Assembly (NCBI RefSeq): GCF_004683965.1
Contig: NZ_CP038436.1
Location: forward strand, 186,001 to 250,000
Length of the DNA: 64,000 bases
Direction of reading: 5' to 3'
Source: Nocardioides seonyuensis
Lineage (GTDB): Bacteria > Actinomycetota > Actinomycetes > Propionibacteriales > Nocardioidaceae
Shown here in pieces: positions 21,652 through 31,116 of this stretch. A program made the position numbers and the translations under genes. The notes beneath the pieces were generated by a model that saw only the letters and a list, made by a program, of their open reading frames with translations, did no database searches and was not told the DNA's origin. Position 1 is the stretch's first letter, and every line of letters begins with the position of its first letter.

Positions 21652-22896
21652 TCAGGTGACCTCGGCGGGGGCCTCGTCGGGGTGGGCGATGTGCGCCAAC
21701 CGCGTCCACACCAGCGCGAGGGTGATGCCCGACCCCACGAAGGCGAACCACCAGGGGGCGGCCAGCCCCCAGTGCTCGGCGATGAAGCCGCCGAGCGCCT
21801 GGCCGATCGCCATGCCGCCGAAGACCGCCATCAGGTAGACCGAGGCCACGCGGCCCTGGAACTCCGTCGGCACGGCCCGCTGCCTGACCACCTGCGAGAC
21901 GTTGAACCAGACGAAGGCGTAGGCGCCGAAGCCGAACATGGTAACGAACGCCAGCCACTGGACGGTGGTGAGCGCCAGGACCAGGTGCATGAGCACCTCC
22001 AGCAGCAGGCAGCCCTTCATCAAGGTGGCCAGGTCGAAGCGCCGCTCGAGCCAGCCGTACGACACCGTCCCCAGCACGCCCCCGACCGCCGACGCAGTCG
22101 TGAGCAGCCCGAAGCCGACCTCGCTCATGTGCACGCGGTCGAGCGCCCAGAGCACCATCACCCCCCACGGTGCTGCCCAGGTGATGTTGAACGTCAGGAT
22201 GACCAGCGCAAGGGTTCGGATCGCGGCGTGGTCGCGCACCCACCGCAGCCCCTCGACGATGTCCTGGCGGACGTGGCTGTCGGTGTCCGGCCGCACGCTG
22301 CCGCGAGGGATCGAGATGCGGCTCACCAGCATCGCGGCCAGCACCATCGTCACGAGCTGTGTCACGAAGGGCCACGCCATGCCTGCGGCGAACAGGAACG
22401 CTCCGACCGGGGGGCCTGCGAGCTGGTTGACCGTCAGGAAGCCCGCCTGCATACGGGTGCTCGCCGTCCCCAGGTCGGCCTTCTCGACGAGCATCGGCGT
22501 GAGGGTGGAGGCGGTCGTGTCGGTGAAGACCTCCGCGACACCGAGGGCGAGCATGGTGAGGAGCACGACCGCGACCGAGACCTCGCCGGTCGCGATCGTC
22601 GTGCACAGCACCAGCAGCACCGCGGCGCGCGCAAGGTTTCCGGCCACCACGAGCAGTCGCCGGTCGACCCGGTCGGCCACGGCCCCTGCCCAGAGGGCAA
22701 GGAGCAGCCAGGGCAGGCGTTGGAGCAGGGCGGCCAGGGCGACGAGGCGCGCGTCATCGGTCTGCGAGGCGACCAGCAGGGGGCCGGCCGCCATCGCGAT
22801 GCCGTCGCCGAGGTTCGAGGTCCAGGCCGAGCCCAGCAGCCAGCGGAAGGAGGTGCCGAGCCGGCTCGGGACCAGGGACTCGATCAGCCGGCTCAC
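21652..22896 (-). CDS. MFS transporter (major facilitator, DHA3-like)
   Basis: 414 residues with about twelve membrane helices. The N-terminus, FRWLLGSAWTSNLGDGIAMA, and the loop AVADRVDRRLLVVAGNL are the pattern of DHA3-type drug/macrolide exporters. A large loop with basic residues lies between helices 6 and 7. The second half contains GYGWLERRF-like and FQGRVASVYLMAVFGGMAIG segments. It probably exports a small hydrophobic compound by proton antiport. The substrate is not predictable and no regulator is adjacent. Confidence 0.85.
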   Translation of the reverse strand: MSRLIESLVPSRLGTSFRWLLGSAWTSNLGDGIAMAAGPLLVASQTDDARLVALAALLQRLPWLLLALWAGAVADRVDRRLLVVAGNLARAAVLLVLCTTIATGEVSVAVVLLTMLALGVAEVFTDTTASTLTPMLVEKADLGTASTRMQAGFLTVNQLAGPPVGAFLFAAGMAWPFVTQLVTMVLAAMLVSRISIPRGSVRPDTDSHVRQDIVEGLRWVRDHAAIRTLALVILTFNITWAAPWGVMVLWALDRVHMSEVGFGLLTTASAVGGVLGTVSYGWLERRFDLATLMKGCLLLEVLMHLVLALTTVQWLAFVTMFGFGAYAFVWFNVSQVVRQRAVPTEFQGRVASVYLMAVFGGMAIGQALGGFIAEHWGLAAPWWFAFVGSGITLALVWTRLAHIAHPDEAPAEVT

Positions 22897-22967
22897 AAGG
22901 TCGGGAGGCTACCCCGCGGCGAACCCGGGGTCGCGTGAATTCTCGCAGCGCCGTCCCTGAGGGGGGA

Positions 22968-23165
22968 TCAGGCGGGCTGGAGGTCCTCGAGCGACAGAGG
23001 TGCGTCCGTGCGCGCCGCAGCGGCGAGCCGGTCATTCTCCGCCTGGAGGCGCAGGACGAGCGCCTCGAGGTCCTTCACGCGGGCGCGCAGGCGACGGTTC
23101 TCCGAGGAGAGGGTCGCGGCGTCTCGCAGGTCGCTGTGCAGATGGCCCATCAGCGCCTTGGCCAT
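22968..23165 (-). CDS. Small coiled-coil protein (65 aa)
   Basis: Starts MAKALMGHLHSDLRDAATL. A heptad-rich helix follows (ENRRLRARVKDLEALVLRLQ), with leucines in a zipper-like spacing, and a short acidic end. It lies downstream of mutM on the same strand. A dimerising helix seems likely; no DNA-binding basic region or known family is recognised. The start is internal to a longer open frame and was chosen for the coherent helix. Confidence 0.55.
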   Translation of the reverse strand: MAKALMGHLHSDLRDAATLSSENRRLRARVKDLEALVLRLQAENDRLAAAARTDAPLSLEDLQPA

Positions 23166-23248
23166 GGAGTGCCTTTCGTGTGGAGCACGTGCAGTGGAGA
23201 TGGCTCGGCCGAGCCGTCTCCCAGAGTCCCACCCCGGGGGCTGCAAGG

Positions 23249-24112
23249 TCAATCCCGCGGCCGCCGCTGGCAGCGGGGGCAGAAGTAGGAGGACCGGTTC
23301 ATGAACGCCACTCGCCGGATGGGGGTGCCACAACGCGCACACGGCTCATCCTCCTGGCCGTAGGCGTCCAGGGACCTGTCGAAGTAGCCCGACTCGCCGT
23401 TGACGTTGACGTAGAGAGCGTCGAAGGAGGTCCCGCCCTGGTGAAGCGCCTCCCCCATCACCGCTCGTGCGTGCTCGAGCAGCTCTCGGACCTTCGCTAC
23501 CGGGAGCCGGTCGCCCCGGCGCTCGAAGTGGAGCCGCGCGCGCCACAGCGCCTCGTCGGCGTAGATGTTGCCCACCCCCGAGACGAGTCCCTGGTCCAGG
23601 AGCAGGCGCTTGATGCCGGAGGTACGGCGTCGCACGCGCCGCACGAAGTCGGCGTCGTCGAACTCCGGGTCGAGCGGGTCGCGCGCGATGTGGGCGATCT
23701 CGGCAGGCAGCTCGGCGCCGCCGTCGGAGACCAGGAGCCCGCCGAACATCCGCTGGTCGACGAAGCGCAGCTCCCACGACTGCGGGGCGAGGCTGAAGCG
23801 CACCCGCAGGTGGCGTTCGTCGGGGGCTCCCACGGGTTGCACGAGCATCTGACCGCTCATGCCGAGGTGACCCAGGAGGGCGTCCCCGACCGCCTGGCCG
23901 GGTTCGGGGGCGAGCGCCAACCAGAAGTACTTGCCGCGACGACGTGCGGCATCGATACGACGCCCCGTCATCGCGGCGACGAAACCTGTCGAGCCCCGGG
24001 GATCGCGCCGGACCGGCCGCGGGTGCAGGACCTCGACGCCGGTGATGGTCGTGCCGACGACGTGCCGCTCGAGGCCGGCACGCACGACCTCGACCTCAGG
24101 AAGCTCCGGCAC
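23249..24112 (-). CDS. mutM: Formamidopyrimidine-DNA glycosylase (Fpg/MutM)
   Basis: 287 residues. Removal of the initiator Met exposes the catalytic Pro of [14 protein letters not shown], with Glu next to it. The lysine of [18 protein letters not shown], and the helix-two-turn-helix [14 protein letters not shown] are present. The C-terminal zinc finger has four cysteines (CARCGTP and CPRCQ). The enzyme excises 8-oxoguanine and cuts the strand by beta/delta elimination. GTG start, overlapping the rnc end by 17 bases, so it is coupled to rnc. Confidence 0.96.
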   Translation of the reverse strand: MPELPEVEVVRAGLERHVVGTTITGVEVLHPRPVRRDPRGSTGFVAAMTGRRIDAARRRGKYFWLALAPEPGQAVGDALLGHLGMSGQMLVQPVGAPDERHLRVRFSLAPQSWELRFVDQRMFGGLLVSDGGAELPAEIAHIARDPLDPEFDDADFVRRVRRRTSGIKRLLLDQGLVSGVGNIYADEALWRARLHFERRGDRLPVAKVRELLEHARAVMGEALHQGGTSFDALYVNVNGESGYFDRSLDAYGQEDEPCARCGTPIRRVAFMNRSSYFCPRCQRRPRD

Positions 24113-24797
24113 CGTCCTGCTGAGCCCTGATGTCGCGGTAGGCCGTCTCGGCGGCGCCCTGCTCGGCCTCCTTCTTGGAGCGCCCGGCGCCGTTGCCCAG
24201 GAGCTGGTCGCCGACGCGGACGCGGGCGACGAAGGACTTCGCGTGGTCGGGGCCCTCGTCCTCGATGACGTACTCGGGGACGCCCAGTCCCAGCGAGGCG
24301 GACAGCTCCTGGAGGGAGGTCTTCCAGTCGAGCCCGGCACCCATCGAGGACGCGGCCTCCATCACCGGGTCGAAGAGGAGGTGGATCACCTTGGCGGCCT
24401 CGTCGAGCCCGCCGCTGAGGTGGATGGCTCCGATGACCGCCTCGACAGTGTCGGAGAGGATCGAGGCCTTGTCGCGACCCCCGGTGGTCTCCTCGCCGCG
24501 ACCCAGCTTGATGTGGGCGCCGAGGCCGATGGTGCGCGCGACGTCGGCGAGTGCGCGAGCGTTGACCACGGCCGCGCGGAGCTTCGCCAGGCGACCCTCG
24601 GAGAAGTCGGGGTGTGCCAGGTAGAGCGTCTCGGTGATCACGACCCCGAGGACGGAGTCACCCAAGAACTCCAGGCGCTCGTTGGTCGGGATCTGGCCGT
24701 TCTCGTAGGCGAACGACCGGTGCGTCAGGGCACGCTCGAGGAGCTCGGGATCCAGGACCGGATCTCCGAGCTCCTTGCGAAGCGCCTCCGTGCTCAG
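24096..24797 (-). CDS. rnc: Ribonuclease III
   Basis: About 233 residues. The RNase III signature [18 protein letters not shown] and the second acidic site ([12 protein letters not shown]) form the catalytic domain. A C-terminal dsRNA-binding domain follows ([25 protein letters not shown] end). It processes rRNA precursors and double-stranded RNA. The start is uncertain: CTG just before STEALRKEL lies 10 bases behind the rpmF stop and gives the normal length, but no ATG, GTG or TTG exists there. A GTG upstream would lie within rpmF. Confidence 0.93.
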   Translation of the reverse strand: MSTEALRKELGDPVLDPELLERALTHRSFAYENGQIPTNERLEFLGDSVLGVVITETLYLAHPDFSEGRLAKLRAAVVNARALADVARTIGLGAHIKLGRGEETTGGRDKASILSDTVEAVIGAIHLSGGLDEAAKVIHLLFDPVMEAASSMGAGLDWKTSLQELSASLGLGVPEYVIEDEGPDHAKSFVARVRVGDQLLGNGAGRSKKEAEQGAAETAYRDIRAQQDGAGAS

Positions 24798-24807
24798 TGG
24801 AGCGGGA

Positions 24808-24993
24808 TCAGAGGACCTGGCGGCGGTCGGCGCGCGCGCCGTACTGGCCGCACTGGCCGCACGCACGGTGCGGCAGGTGCTTGGCACCGCAGGCGGGGTT
24901 GGCGCAGGTGGCGAGCGTGGGGGCCACGGCCTTCCACTGCGACCGGCGGTGGCGCGTGTTGCTGCGCGACATCTTCCGCTTCGGAACAGCCAT
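24808..24993 (-). CDS. rpmF: 50S ribosomal protein L32
   Basis: 61 residues: [20 protein letters not shown], then the zinc-ribbon cysteines CANPACG and CGQCGQYG. The four-Cys (zinc-binding) form is kept. It belongs to the large subunit. It sits in the usual yceD-rpmF-rnc-mutM order. Confidence 0.97.
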   Translation of the reverse strand: MAVPKRKMSRSNTRHRRSQWKAVAPTLATCANPACGAKHLPHRACGQCGQYGARADRRQVL

Positions 24994-25054
24994 GATTGTC
25001 TCCTGTTGCCTTGGTTGCCTCGGCTGGTCCGCCGGAGCAGGTGGTTGATGCTGT

Positions 25055-25618
25055 CTAGTCCTGGTCTGCTTGGAGCTGCTGGAGCCCGGCCCACCGCGGG
25101 TCGATCGCCGCCTCGTGTGCGTGGTCGGGGTCGTCCGCCAGTCGTGCTCCACACTCGACGCACAACCCCGGACAGTCGTCCTCGCACAGCGGCTGGAACG
25201 GCAGTGCGAGCACCACCGCGTCCCGCAGCAGCGGCTCGAGGTCGAGCAGGTCGTCCTCGAGCCGGCTGGTCTCGTCGTCCAGGTCACGGTCGTGGTGCTC
25301 CGCAGCCCGGTCGTGCTGGTCGGGGTAGACGTAGAGCTCCTGCAGCCTCGCGACGATCTCGTCGTCGATCGGCGTCAGGCACCGCACGCACTCACCCTCG
25401 AGCACGGCCGAGGCCGTGCCCGTGACCAGCACACCCTCCATGACCGCCTCGAGGCGCAGGTCGAGCGTGACCGGCGACCCTTCGGGGACGTGGAGGACTT
25501 CGATACCAAGCTCTGACGGCGCCGGAGCCGTGAGCTCGACCTCACGCTGGGACCCCGGGCGGCGGCCGAGCTCGCGTGTGTCGAGCACGAGCGGCGCCCT
25601 CGGGTCCAGGCTGGTCAA
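25055..25618 (-). CDS. YceD-family (DUF177) protein
   Basis: 187 residues. The conserved core [13 protein letters not shown] and the late CVECGARL are the family cysteines; an acidic middle region ([20 protein letters not shown]) is typical. YceD is linked to rRNA accumulation in E. coli and plants, and is almost always next to rpmF, as here. The exact biochemical role is unsettled. Confidence 0.9.
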   Translation of the reverse strand: MTSLDPRAPLVLDTRELGRRPGSQREVELTAPAPSELGIEVLHVPEGSPVTLDLRLEAVMEGVLVTGTASAVLEGECVRCLTPIDDEIVARLQELYVYPDQHDRAAEHHDRDLDDETSRLEDDLLDLEPLLRDAVVLALPFQPLCEDDCPGLCVECGARLADDPDHAHEAAIDPRWAGLQQLQADQD

Positions 25619-25709
25619 GACGAACTCCTGATTCCGGACACGTACAGAACCAGAGAATCGTATCCGTCGGGGTCGGGCGCAGCAAAACGCGGTCGTGGAA
25701 CCCCCCGGA

Positions 25710-26195
25710 TCACTGGCGCTGCCGGTTCACGCGCTCCACCAGTCGCGCACGCACCGGCTCGGGCACCAGGCCCGCGACGTCGCCACCCAGACCAGCCACT
25801 TCCTTGATGAGGCTGGAGGACACGAAGGCGTTGCCCACGGCCCCGGGCAGGAACACCGTCTCCACGGTCGTCAGGTGGCGGTTCATCTGGGCCATCGGCA
25901 GCTCGTACTCGTAGTCGACCGAGCCCCGCAGGCCCTTGACGATCGCGACCGCGTCGATCTCCTGGCAGAGCTCCACGATCAGTCCCGTGAAGCCGCTCAC
26001 TCGGACGCTGGGCAGGTGGGCGGTCACCTCCTCGAGCATGGCGATGCGCTCGTCGGGCTCGAAGAGGCGGTTCTTCGACATGTTGGCACCGACGGCCACG
26101 ACGACCTCGTCGAAGAGGCGCGCGGCCCTCTCGATGATGTCGAGGTGTCCGTTGGTGACCGGGTCGAAGGAGCCGGGGCAGACGGCACGACGCAC
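25710..26195 (-). CDS. coaD: Phosphopantetheine adenylyltransferase
   Basis: 161 residues. CPGSFDPVTNGHLDIIERA contains the nucleotidyltransferase (T/H)xGH motif, and the late GNAFVSSSLIKEVA holds the SSS-x-(I/L)(K/R) loop. It joins 4'-phosphopantetheine and ATP to dephospho-CoA, the fourth step of coenzyme A synthesis. GTG start. It follows rsmD by 30 bases in the same operon. Confidence 0.97.
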   Translation of the reverse strand: MRRAVCPGSFDPVTNGHLDIIERAARLFDEVVVAVGANMSKNRLFEPDERIAMLEEVTAHLPSVRVSGFTGLIVELCQEIDAVAIVKGLRGSVDYEYELPMAQMNRHLTTVETVFLPGAVGNAFVSSSLIKEVAGLGGDVAGLVPEPVRARLVERVNRQRQ

Positions 26196-26225
26196 GGAGT
26201 CTCCTGACGGGTAGGCGAGGCGGAC

Positions 26226-26786
26226 TCAGGTGGCGTGACCGTACCAAAGCGCGGTCTCGCCGTACTTCTTGGACCGGGCCCCGTCGATGCCCGGGGGCCA
26301 GGCCGGCTCGGGGCTGCGCGAGGAGCGCTCGACCACGACGAGGGCGCCGGGGACGAGCCAGCCCTGGGAGACCAGCGCGACGAGGTCGTCCGCCACGGAC
26401 CCGTCGTCCAACGGGTAGGGCGGGTCGGAGAACACCACGTCGTAGGGAGCAGCCGGAGCGGCCGCCAGCACGGTGGCCACCGTGCCGGTCACGACGTGGG
26501 CGGCGTGGAACCCGAGCTCCTTGGCGTTGGTGCGGATGAGCGAGGACGTACGGCGGTCGTGCTCCACCAGGGTGACCGCACCGGCGCCGCGCGACCAGGC
26601 CTCCAGGCCCACCGCTCCCGATCCGGCGTAGAGGTCGAGGAAGCGCAGTCCGTCGAGCGAGCCGCACCACGACTCGATCGCCGAGAACAGCGCCTCCCGG
26701 ACACGGTCGCTCGTCGGACGGGTGGCTGTCCCCCGTGGTGTGGCGAGCCTCCGCCCCCCGGCCCTGCCCGCGATGATCCGCGTCAT
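26226..26786 (-). CDS. rsmD: 16S rRNA (guanine-N2) methyltransferase RsmD
   Basis: 186 residues. IIAGRAGGRRLATP at the N-terminus, TRPTSDRVREALFSA, the SAM site LDLYAGSGAVGLEAWSRGA, and the N2-methyltransferase motif FSDPPY are all present. It methylates G966 of 16S rRNA. The gene follows recG by two bases, in a tight operon with coaD next. Confidence 0.95.
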   Translation of the reverse strand: MTRIIAGRAGGRRLATPRGTATRPTSDRVREALFSAIESWCGSLDGLRFLDLYAGSGAVGLEAWSRGAGAVTLVEHDRRTSSLIRTNAKELGFHAAHVVTGTVATVLAAAPAAPYDVVFSDPPYPLDDGSVADDLVALVSQGWLVPGALVVVERSSRSPEPAWPPGIDGARSKKYGETALWYGHAT

Positions 26787-26788
26787 CC

Positions 26789-28999
26789 TCAGCCCTTCTC
26801 CAGGAAGGCGGACGCCGTCGAGCGCTCAACCTCCTGCACAGCGGCAGCCAGGTCCGGTGCGCGGGACAGCCCGGCGTCCTCCGCGAGCAGCTCCTCGGCC
26901 GCCTCCCGCGCGCGCAGGATCGTCTTCTCGTCGCGCAGGACGCGCAGGCTGACCAGTCCGGAGCGCAGCCCGGACTGGCTGGCGCCGAGGACGTCGCCCT
27001 CACGACGCTGCTCGAGGTCGATCCTGCTCAGCTCGAAACCGTCGGTCGTCGAGGCGACGGCGTCGAGCCGATCGCGGGCGGGACTGGCGAGCTCGGCGTG
27101 CGTCACCAGGAGACACAGTCCGGGGAAGCCACCTCGGCCGACGCGACCGCGGAGCTGGTGGAGCTGGGACACCCCGAACCTGTCGGCGTCGAGCAGCACC
27201 ATCGCGGTGGCGTTGTGGACGTCGACACCGACCTCGATCACCGTGGTGGAGACCAGCACGTCGACCTGGCCCGCAGCGAAGCTGCGCATGGTGCGGTCCT
27301 TCTCGTCGGACGGGAGGCGGCCGTGCAGCACAGCCACCCGGAGCCCGGACAGGGGTCCCTCCACGAGCATGGCGTGGACGTCCTCCACCGCCGCGAGGGG
27401 CCGCTGGGGCTTCATCTCGTGTCCTTCCTCGTCGAGGTCTGACTCGTCGAGCCCGCCCTCCTCGCGGGTGTCGCCGCTGATGCGCGGGCAGACGACGTAG
27501 ACCTGGTGGCCCTTGGACACCTCCTCACGCACCCGCTCCCACACCCGACCGATCCACGTGGGCTGCTCGGCGAGCGGTACGACGTTGGTCTGGATCGGCG
27601 CGCGCCCCGCCGGCAGCTCGGTGAGCACCGAGGTCTCGAGGTCGCCGAAGACGGTCATCGCCACGGTGCGCGGGATCGGCGTCGCGGTCATCACGAGCAC
27701 GTGGGGCGGGGAGCCCGCCTTGTCCGTGAGGGCCGCGCGCTGCTCCACGCCGAAGCGGTGCTGCTCGTCGACCACCACCAGGCCGAGGTCGGCGAACTCG
27801 ACCTGTGTCTCCAGGATGGCGTGCGTGCCGATCACGATGCCGGCCTCTCCGGAGACGATCCGCAGCATCGCCTCCTGACGAGCCGCCTTGCCCATCGAGC
27901 CGGTCAGCAGGACGACCGACGTGCCCTCGTCGTCGCCACCCAGCATCCCGCCCTGCGCGAGGTCGCCGAGCATCGCCGTGATGGACCGGTGGTGCTGCTG
28001 GGCGAGCACCTCGGTAGGTGCGAGCAGGGCTGCCTGTCCCCCGGCATCGACGGTGTGGAGCATCGCGCGGAGAGCGACCAGGGTCTTGCCCGAGCCGACC
28101 TCGCCCTGCAGCAGGCGGTTCATCGGATGGGGCTGTGCGAGCTCACCCGCGATCACCTCTCCGATCTGGCGCTGGCCGGCCGTCAGCTCGAACGGCAGCC
28201 GGTCGTCGAACCGTGCCAGCAGCCCGTCGGGTCGCGGGGGGCGGGCCTGGGCACCGCGGGCACGCAGGACCGCCCGGCGGCGCGCCAGCACCAGCTGCAG
28301 GACGAGGGCCTCCTCGAAGCGGAACCGCTTCTGCGCGGCCCCGAGCTGGCTCCACTCGTCCGGTCCGTGGATCCACCGCAGCGCCTGCATCACCCCGACG
28401 AGGTCGTAACGCTCGCGCAGGTCGGGTGGGAACACGTCGGGGACATCGGTGACCAGGTCGAGGGTGGCGCGGATGACCTTCTGCAGGTCCCAGGAGTAGA
28501 GCTTGTGGGTGAGCGGGTAGACCGGGATCAGCCGGCTCATCGTGCTGGCGTCGTCGTCACCTCCCAAGGCCTGGCCGTGGGGTTGCTCCAGCTGCCAGGA
28601 GCCGTTGAAGAGCTTGGTCCTGCCGGTGAACACCCCCCTGGTCCCGACCGGGAACTCCGCCGCCAGCTTCTCGGCGTGGTTGGCGTAGGGACTGAAGAAC
28701 GTGCAGGTGAACTCGGGCCCGTCCGTGCGCACGCGGATCTCTGTACGGAAGTTCTTCCGGTTGTTGCGGAAGAAGTCGGCGACCTTGACCGCCACCACGT
28801 CACCGACGACGGTGAGCTGCTCGCCCACCACCGGGTCGCCGACCTGCGAGAGCTCGGTCGAGGCGATGTAGCGGCGCGGGAAGTGGCGCAACAGGTCGCC
28901 GACGGTGCGCAGCCCGAGGCCGTCCTCCACCAGCTTGCGCTTCTGGTGCTGCCGGCCGAAGACCGCCGCGACGGGGCTCTCGGGAGTGATCGCCGCCAT
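26789..28999 (-). CDS. recG: ATP-dependent DNA helicase RecG
   Basis: 736 residues. The wedge/OB domain is at about 60-170. Helicase motifs follow: QRQIGEVIAGEL, Walker A GEVGSGKTLVALRA, Walker B-like VVDEQHRFGVEQR, MTATPIPRT, and VIEVGVDVHNA with QLRGRVGRGG. It regresses stalled replication forks and processes recombination intermediates. Its start codon comes directly after the fakA-like stop, so the genes are coupled. Confidence 0.97.
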   Translation of the reverse strand: MAAITPESPVAAVFGRQHQKRKLVEDGLGLRTVGDLLRHFPRRYIASTELSQVGDPVVGEQLTVVGDVVAVKVADFFRNNRKNFRTEIRVRTDGPEFTCTFFSPYANHAEKLAAEFPVGTRGVFTGRTKLFNGSWQLEQPHGQALGGDDDASTMSRLIPVYPLTHKLYSWDLQKVIRATLDLVTDVPDVFPPDLRERYDLVGVMQALRWIHGPDEWSQLGAAQKRFRFEEALVLQLVLARRRAVLRARGAQARPPRPDGLLARFDDRLPFELTAGQRQIGEVIAGELAQPHPMNRLLQGEVGSGKTLVALRAMLHTVDAGGQAALLAPTEVLAQQHHRSITAMLGDLAQGGMLGGDDEGTSVVLLTGSMGKAARQEAMLRIVSGEAGIVIGTHAILETQVEFADLGLVVVDEQHRFGVEQRAALTDKAGSPPHVLVMTATPIPRTVAMTVFGDLETSVLTELPAGRAPIQTNVVPLAEQPTWIGRVWERVREEVSKGHQVYVVCPRISGDTREEGGLDESDLDEEGHEMKPQRPLAAVEDVHAMLVEGPLSGLRVAVLHGRLPSDEKDRTMRSFAAGQVDVLVSTTVIEVGVDVHNATAMVLLDADRFGVSQLHQLRGRVGRGGFPGLCLLVTHAELASPARDRLDAVASTTDGFELSRIDLEQRREGDVLGASQSGLRSGLVSLRVLRDEKTILRAREAAEELLAEDAGLSRAPDLAAAVQEVERSTASAFLEKG

Positions 29000-30646
29000 C
29001 TACTCCACGCTCACCAGCAACGGGTAGCGGTCCTGGCCACCGGAGTGCACCACCACGTCGACGTGGGCGTGGCGCTCCTCGACGTGGGCGGCGGTGGTCG
29101 CGGCCAGGTCGTCGCCACCCTCCCCGGCCACGATGGTCACCAGCTCGCCACCGCCGGCAAGAAGGCGATCCACGATCTCGTTCGCGACGTCGGAGAGGTC
29201 GGAGCCGACGAGGGCGAAGTCACCGGCGATGACCCCCAGCGCGTCGCCCGGCTCGCACGGCCCGGCCATCGTGATCGCCTGTCGGGCTGCCACGGTGACG
29301 GCGCCGTGGCGCACGTGCCGTGCCGTTGCCGTCATCTCGCGCACGTCCGCGTCGAAGGCCCGCCCCGGCTCGTGCACCGCCACGGCTGCCAGTCCCTGCA
29401 CCTGGGCACGGGTGGGGATGACCTCGACCCGGACGTCGTGCTCGTGCTCGGCGGTGTGGGCCGCGATCTCGGCTGCTCTCACCGAGTCGGCGTCGTTGGG
29501 GAGGACCACGACCTCCGCCGCACCGCAGGCGCGGATCGCTTCGAGCAGGACGCCGGTGGACGGCCGCCTTCCGGGTCCACCGGGGACGACGACGGCTCCC
29601 ACCGACTCGAACAGCGAGGTCAGTCCGGGACCGGCGGACACCGCGACGACCTTGCGGCCCGAGCGGGTCGAGCGGGTCGAGGCTCGGCGAGCCGCGGTGA
29701 CCTGCTCGGCGAAGTGGGTCACCCGGATGCGGTGGGGCCGGCCGGCGGTGATGCCGGCCTCGACCGCGGCACCGACGTCGTCGACGTGGACGTGGACGTT
29801 CCACAGCCCCTCGCCGCCGACCACCACGAGGCTGTCTCCGAGCGCGGCGAGCGACTCGCGCAGAGGACCGATGGCGTCGGCGTCGGCGTCGAGGAGGTAC
29901 ATCACCTCGTAGGCCGGGCCGTCGGCGGTCAGGTCGTCGGTGGGGAGCGCGACCGGGATCTGGCGGGTGACCATGGACGCGGGCACCGGCCGCGGGCGGC
30001 GGCCCGTCGAGGTCTGCTCGGCAGCGTCGAGCACGACGCAGAGGCCGCGACCGCCGGCGTCGACGACGCCCGCCTGCGCGAGCACGGGGAGCTGCTCGGG
30101 AGTGCGCTCGAGAGCAGAGCGGGCGGCCGCGGCTGCGGCGGTGAAGACGTCCCCGGCGCGGGCGTCCGGGGTGGCAGCGGCCTCGGTGGCCGCGTCCGAG
30201 GCGGCGCGCGCCACCGTGAGGATGGTGCCCTCGACGGGCGAGCCGACCGCGGCGTAGCTCGCGTCGGTCGCCGCGGCCATGGCCGCCGCCACCACCTCGG
30301 CACGCCTCTCGCCCGCGGCTCCGACCTGGGCCACCCGCCCCAGGAACGCGCGCAGCATCTGGCTCAGGATGACCCCGGAGTTGCCGCGGGCCCCCAGCAG
30401 TGCGGCACGTGCGAGGAGGGTCATCCCCGCGGCCAGGTCGAGGTCCGCATCGGCTGCCAGCGCCTGGCGCAGCTCGTCACGGGCGGTCGAGACCGTGAGG
30501 AACATGTTCGTGCCGGTGTCGCCGTCGGGCACCGGGTAGACGTTGAGGGCGTCGATCTCCTCGCGGGCCGCCAGCAGGGCATCGGTGGCGACGTCGGCGA
30601 ACCTGACCAGGGACTCCACCGTGATGCCGTGGTTGACCAGCTCCAT
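29000..30646 (-). CDS. DAK2-domain protein, fatty acid kinase subunit A-like
   Basis: 548 residues. The N-terminal DhaL/DAK2 ATP-binding domain has NVYPVPDGDTGTNMFLT and LLGARGNSGVILSQML. The C-terminal half is the DegV-like domain of FakA (VVVLPNDADSVRAAEIA). In Gram-positives FakA phosphorylates fatty acids presented by FakB for phospholipid synthesis. No fakB is in the window. Placement between rpmB and recG is standard in this phylum. Confidence 0.88.
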   Translation of the reverse strand: MELVNHGITVESLVRFADVATDALLAAREEIDALNVYPVPDGDTGTNMFLTVSTARDELRQALAADADLDLAAGMTLLARAALLGARGNSGVILSQMLRAFLGRVAQVGAAGERRAEVVAAAMAAATDASYAAVGSPVEGTILTVARAASDAATEAAATPDARAGDVFTAAAAAARSALERTPEQLPVLAQAGVVDAGGRGLCVVLDAAEQTSTGRRPRPVPASMVTRQIPVALPTDDLTADGPAYEVMYLLDADADAIGPLRESLAALGDSLVVVGGEGLWNVHVHVDDVGAAVEAGITAGRPHRIRVTHFAEQVTAARRASTRSTRSGRKVVAVSAGPGLTSLFESVGAVVVPGGPGRRPSTGVLLEAIRACGAAEVVVLPNDADSVRAAEIAAHTAEHEHDVRVEVIPTRAQVQGLAAVAVHEPGRAFDADVREMTATARHVRHGAVTVAARQAITMAGPCEPGDALGVIAGDFALVGSDLSDVANEIVDRLLAGGGELVTIVAGEGGDDLAATTAAHVEERHAHVDVVVHSGGQDRYPLLVSVE

Positions 30647-30856
30647 CGCGTCGGTGTTCTCCCAGGAATCGGATCAGCTTGTGAGAATGCCAGGGTGTGG
30701 CGAGGCACAGGCTAGTGCCCGGTCCGGCGTCGGCTGCGATTTCATGCAGCGCGCGCCTCTCGGCTACTCTTGCGCGGTTGCCTTCGTGCTCGCCATCGGT
30801 TCACGACCGAGCGCGGGGCTCATCCTCAATCACCCTCGAACGGATCGGAGTGCACG

Positions 30857-31042
30857 GTGGCTGCCGTCTGCGACATCTGCGCCAAGAAGCCGGGCTTCGG
30901 AAACAACCGTCCCTGGTCCCGCAAGATCACGAAGCGTCGCTTCAACCCCAACATCCAGCGCGTCCGGGCCACCGTCAACGGCACGCCCAAGCGCCTCAAC
31001 GTCTGCACCGGCTGCCTCAAGGCCGGCAAGGTCACCCGCTGA
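30857..31042 (+). CDS. rpmB: 50S ribosomal protein L28
   Basis: 61 residues from GTG: VAAVCDICAKKPGFGNNRPW, KITKRRFNPNIQRVR, and CTGCLKAGKVTR. Both cysteine pairs are kept, so this is the zinc-binding form. It is divergent from the fakA-recG operon and followed by a strong terminator. Confidence 0.96.
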   Translation: MAAVCDICAKKPGFGNNRPWSRKITKRRFNPNIQRVRATVNGTPKRLNVCTGCLKAGKVTR

Positions 31043-31060
31043 CCTGACGTCTTCGTCGAT

Positions 31061-31087
31061 GACCCCGCCGCGATCCGCGGCGGGGTC
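31061..31087. terminator. Strong terminator between rpmB and thiL
   Basis: A perfect 12-bp stem GACCCCGCCGCG / CGCGGCGGGGTC with a 3-base loop, then TTCGCATTTT on the plus strand. It ends rpmB and may also stop thiL transcription arriving from the other side. Confidence 0.85.
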
Positions 31088-31116
31088 TTCGCATTTTGCT
31101 CCCGGGAGCAGGCGCG

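Noticed and set aside
27506..30715. A 1069-codon plus-strand frame opposite recG and the fakA-like gene
   Set aside because: Both opposite genes have complete family motifs; the plus-strand product has none.
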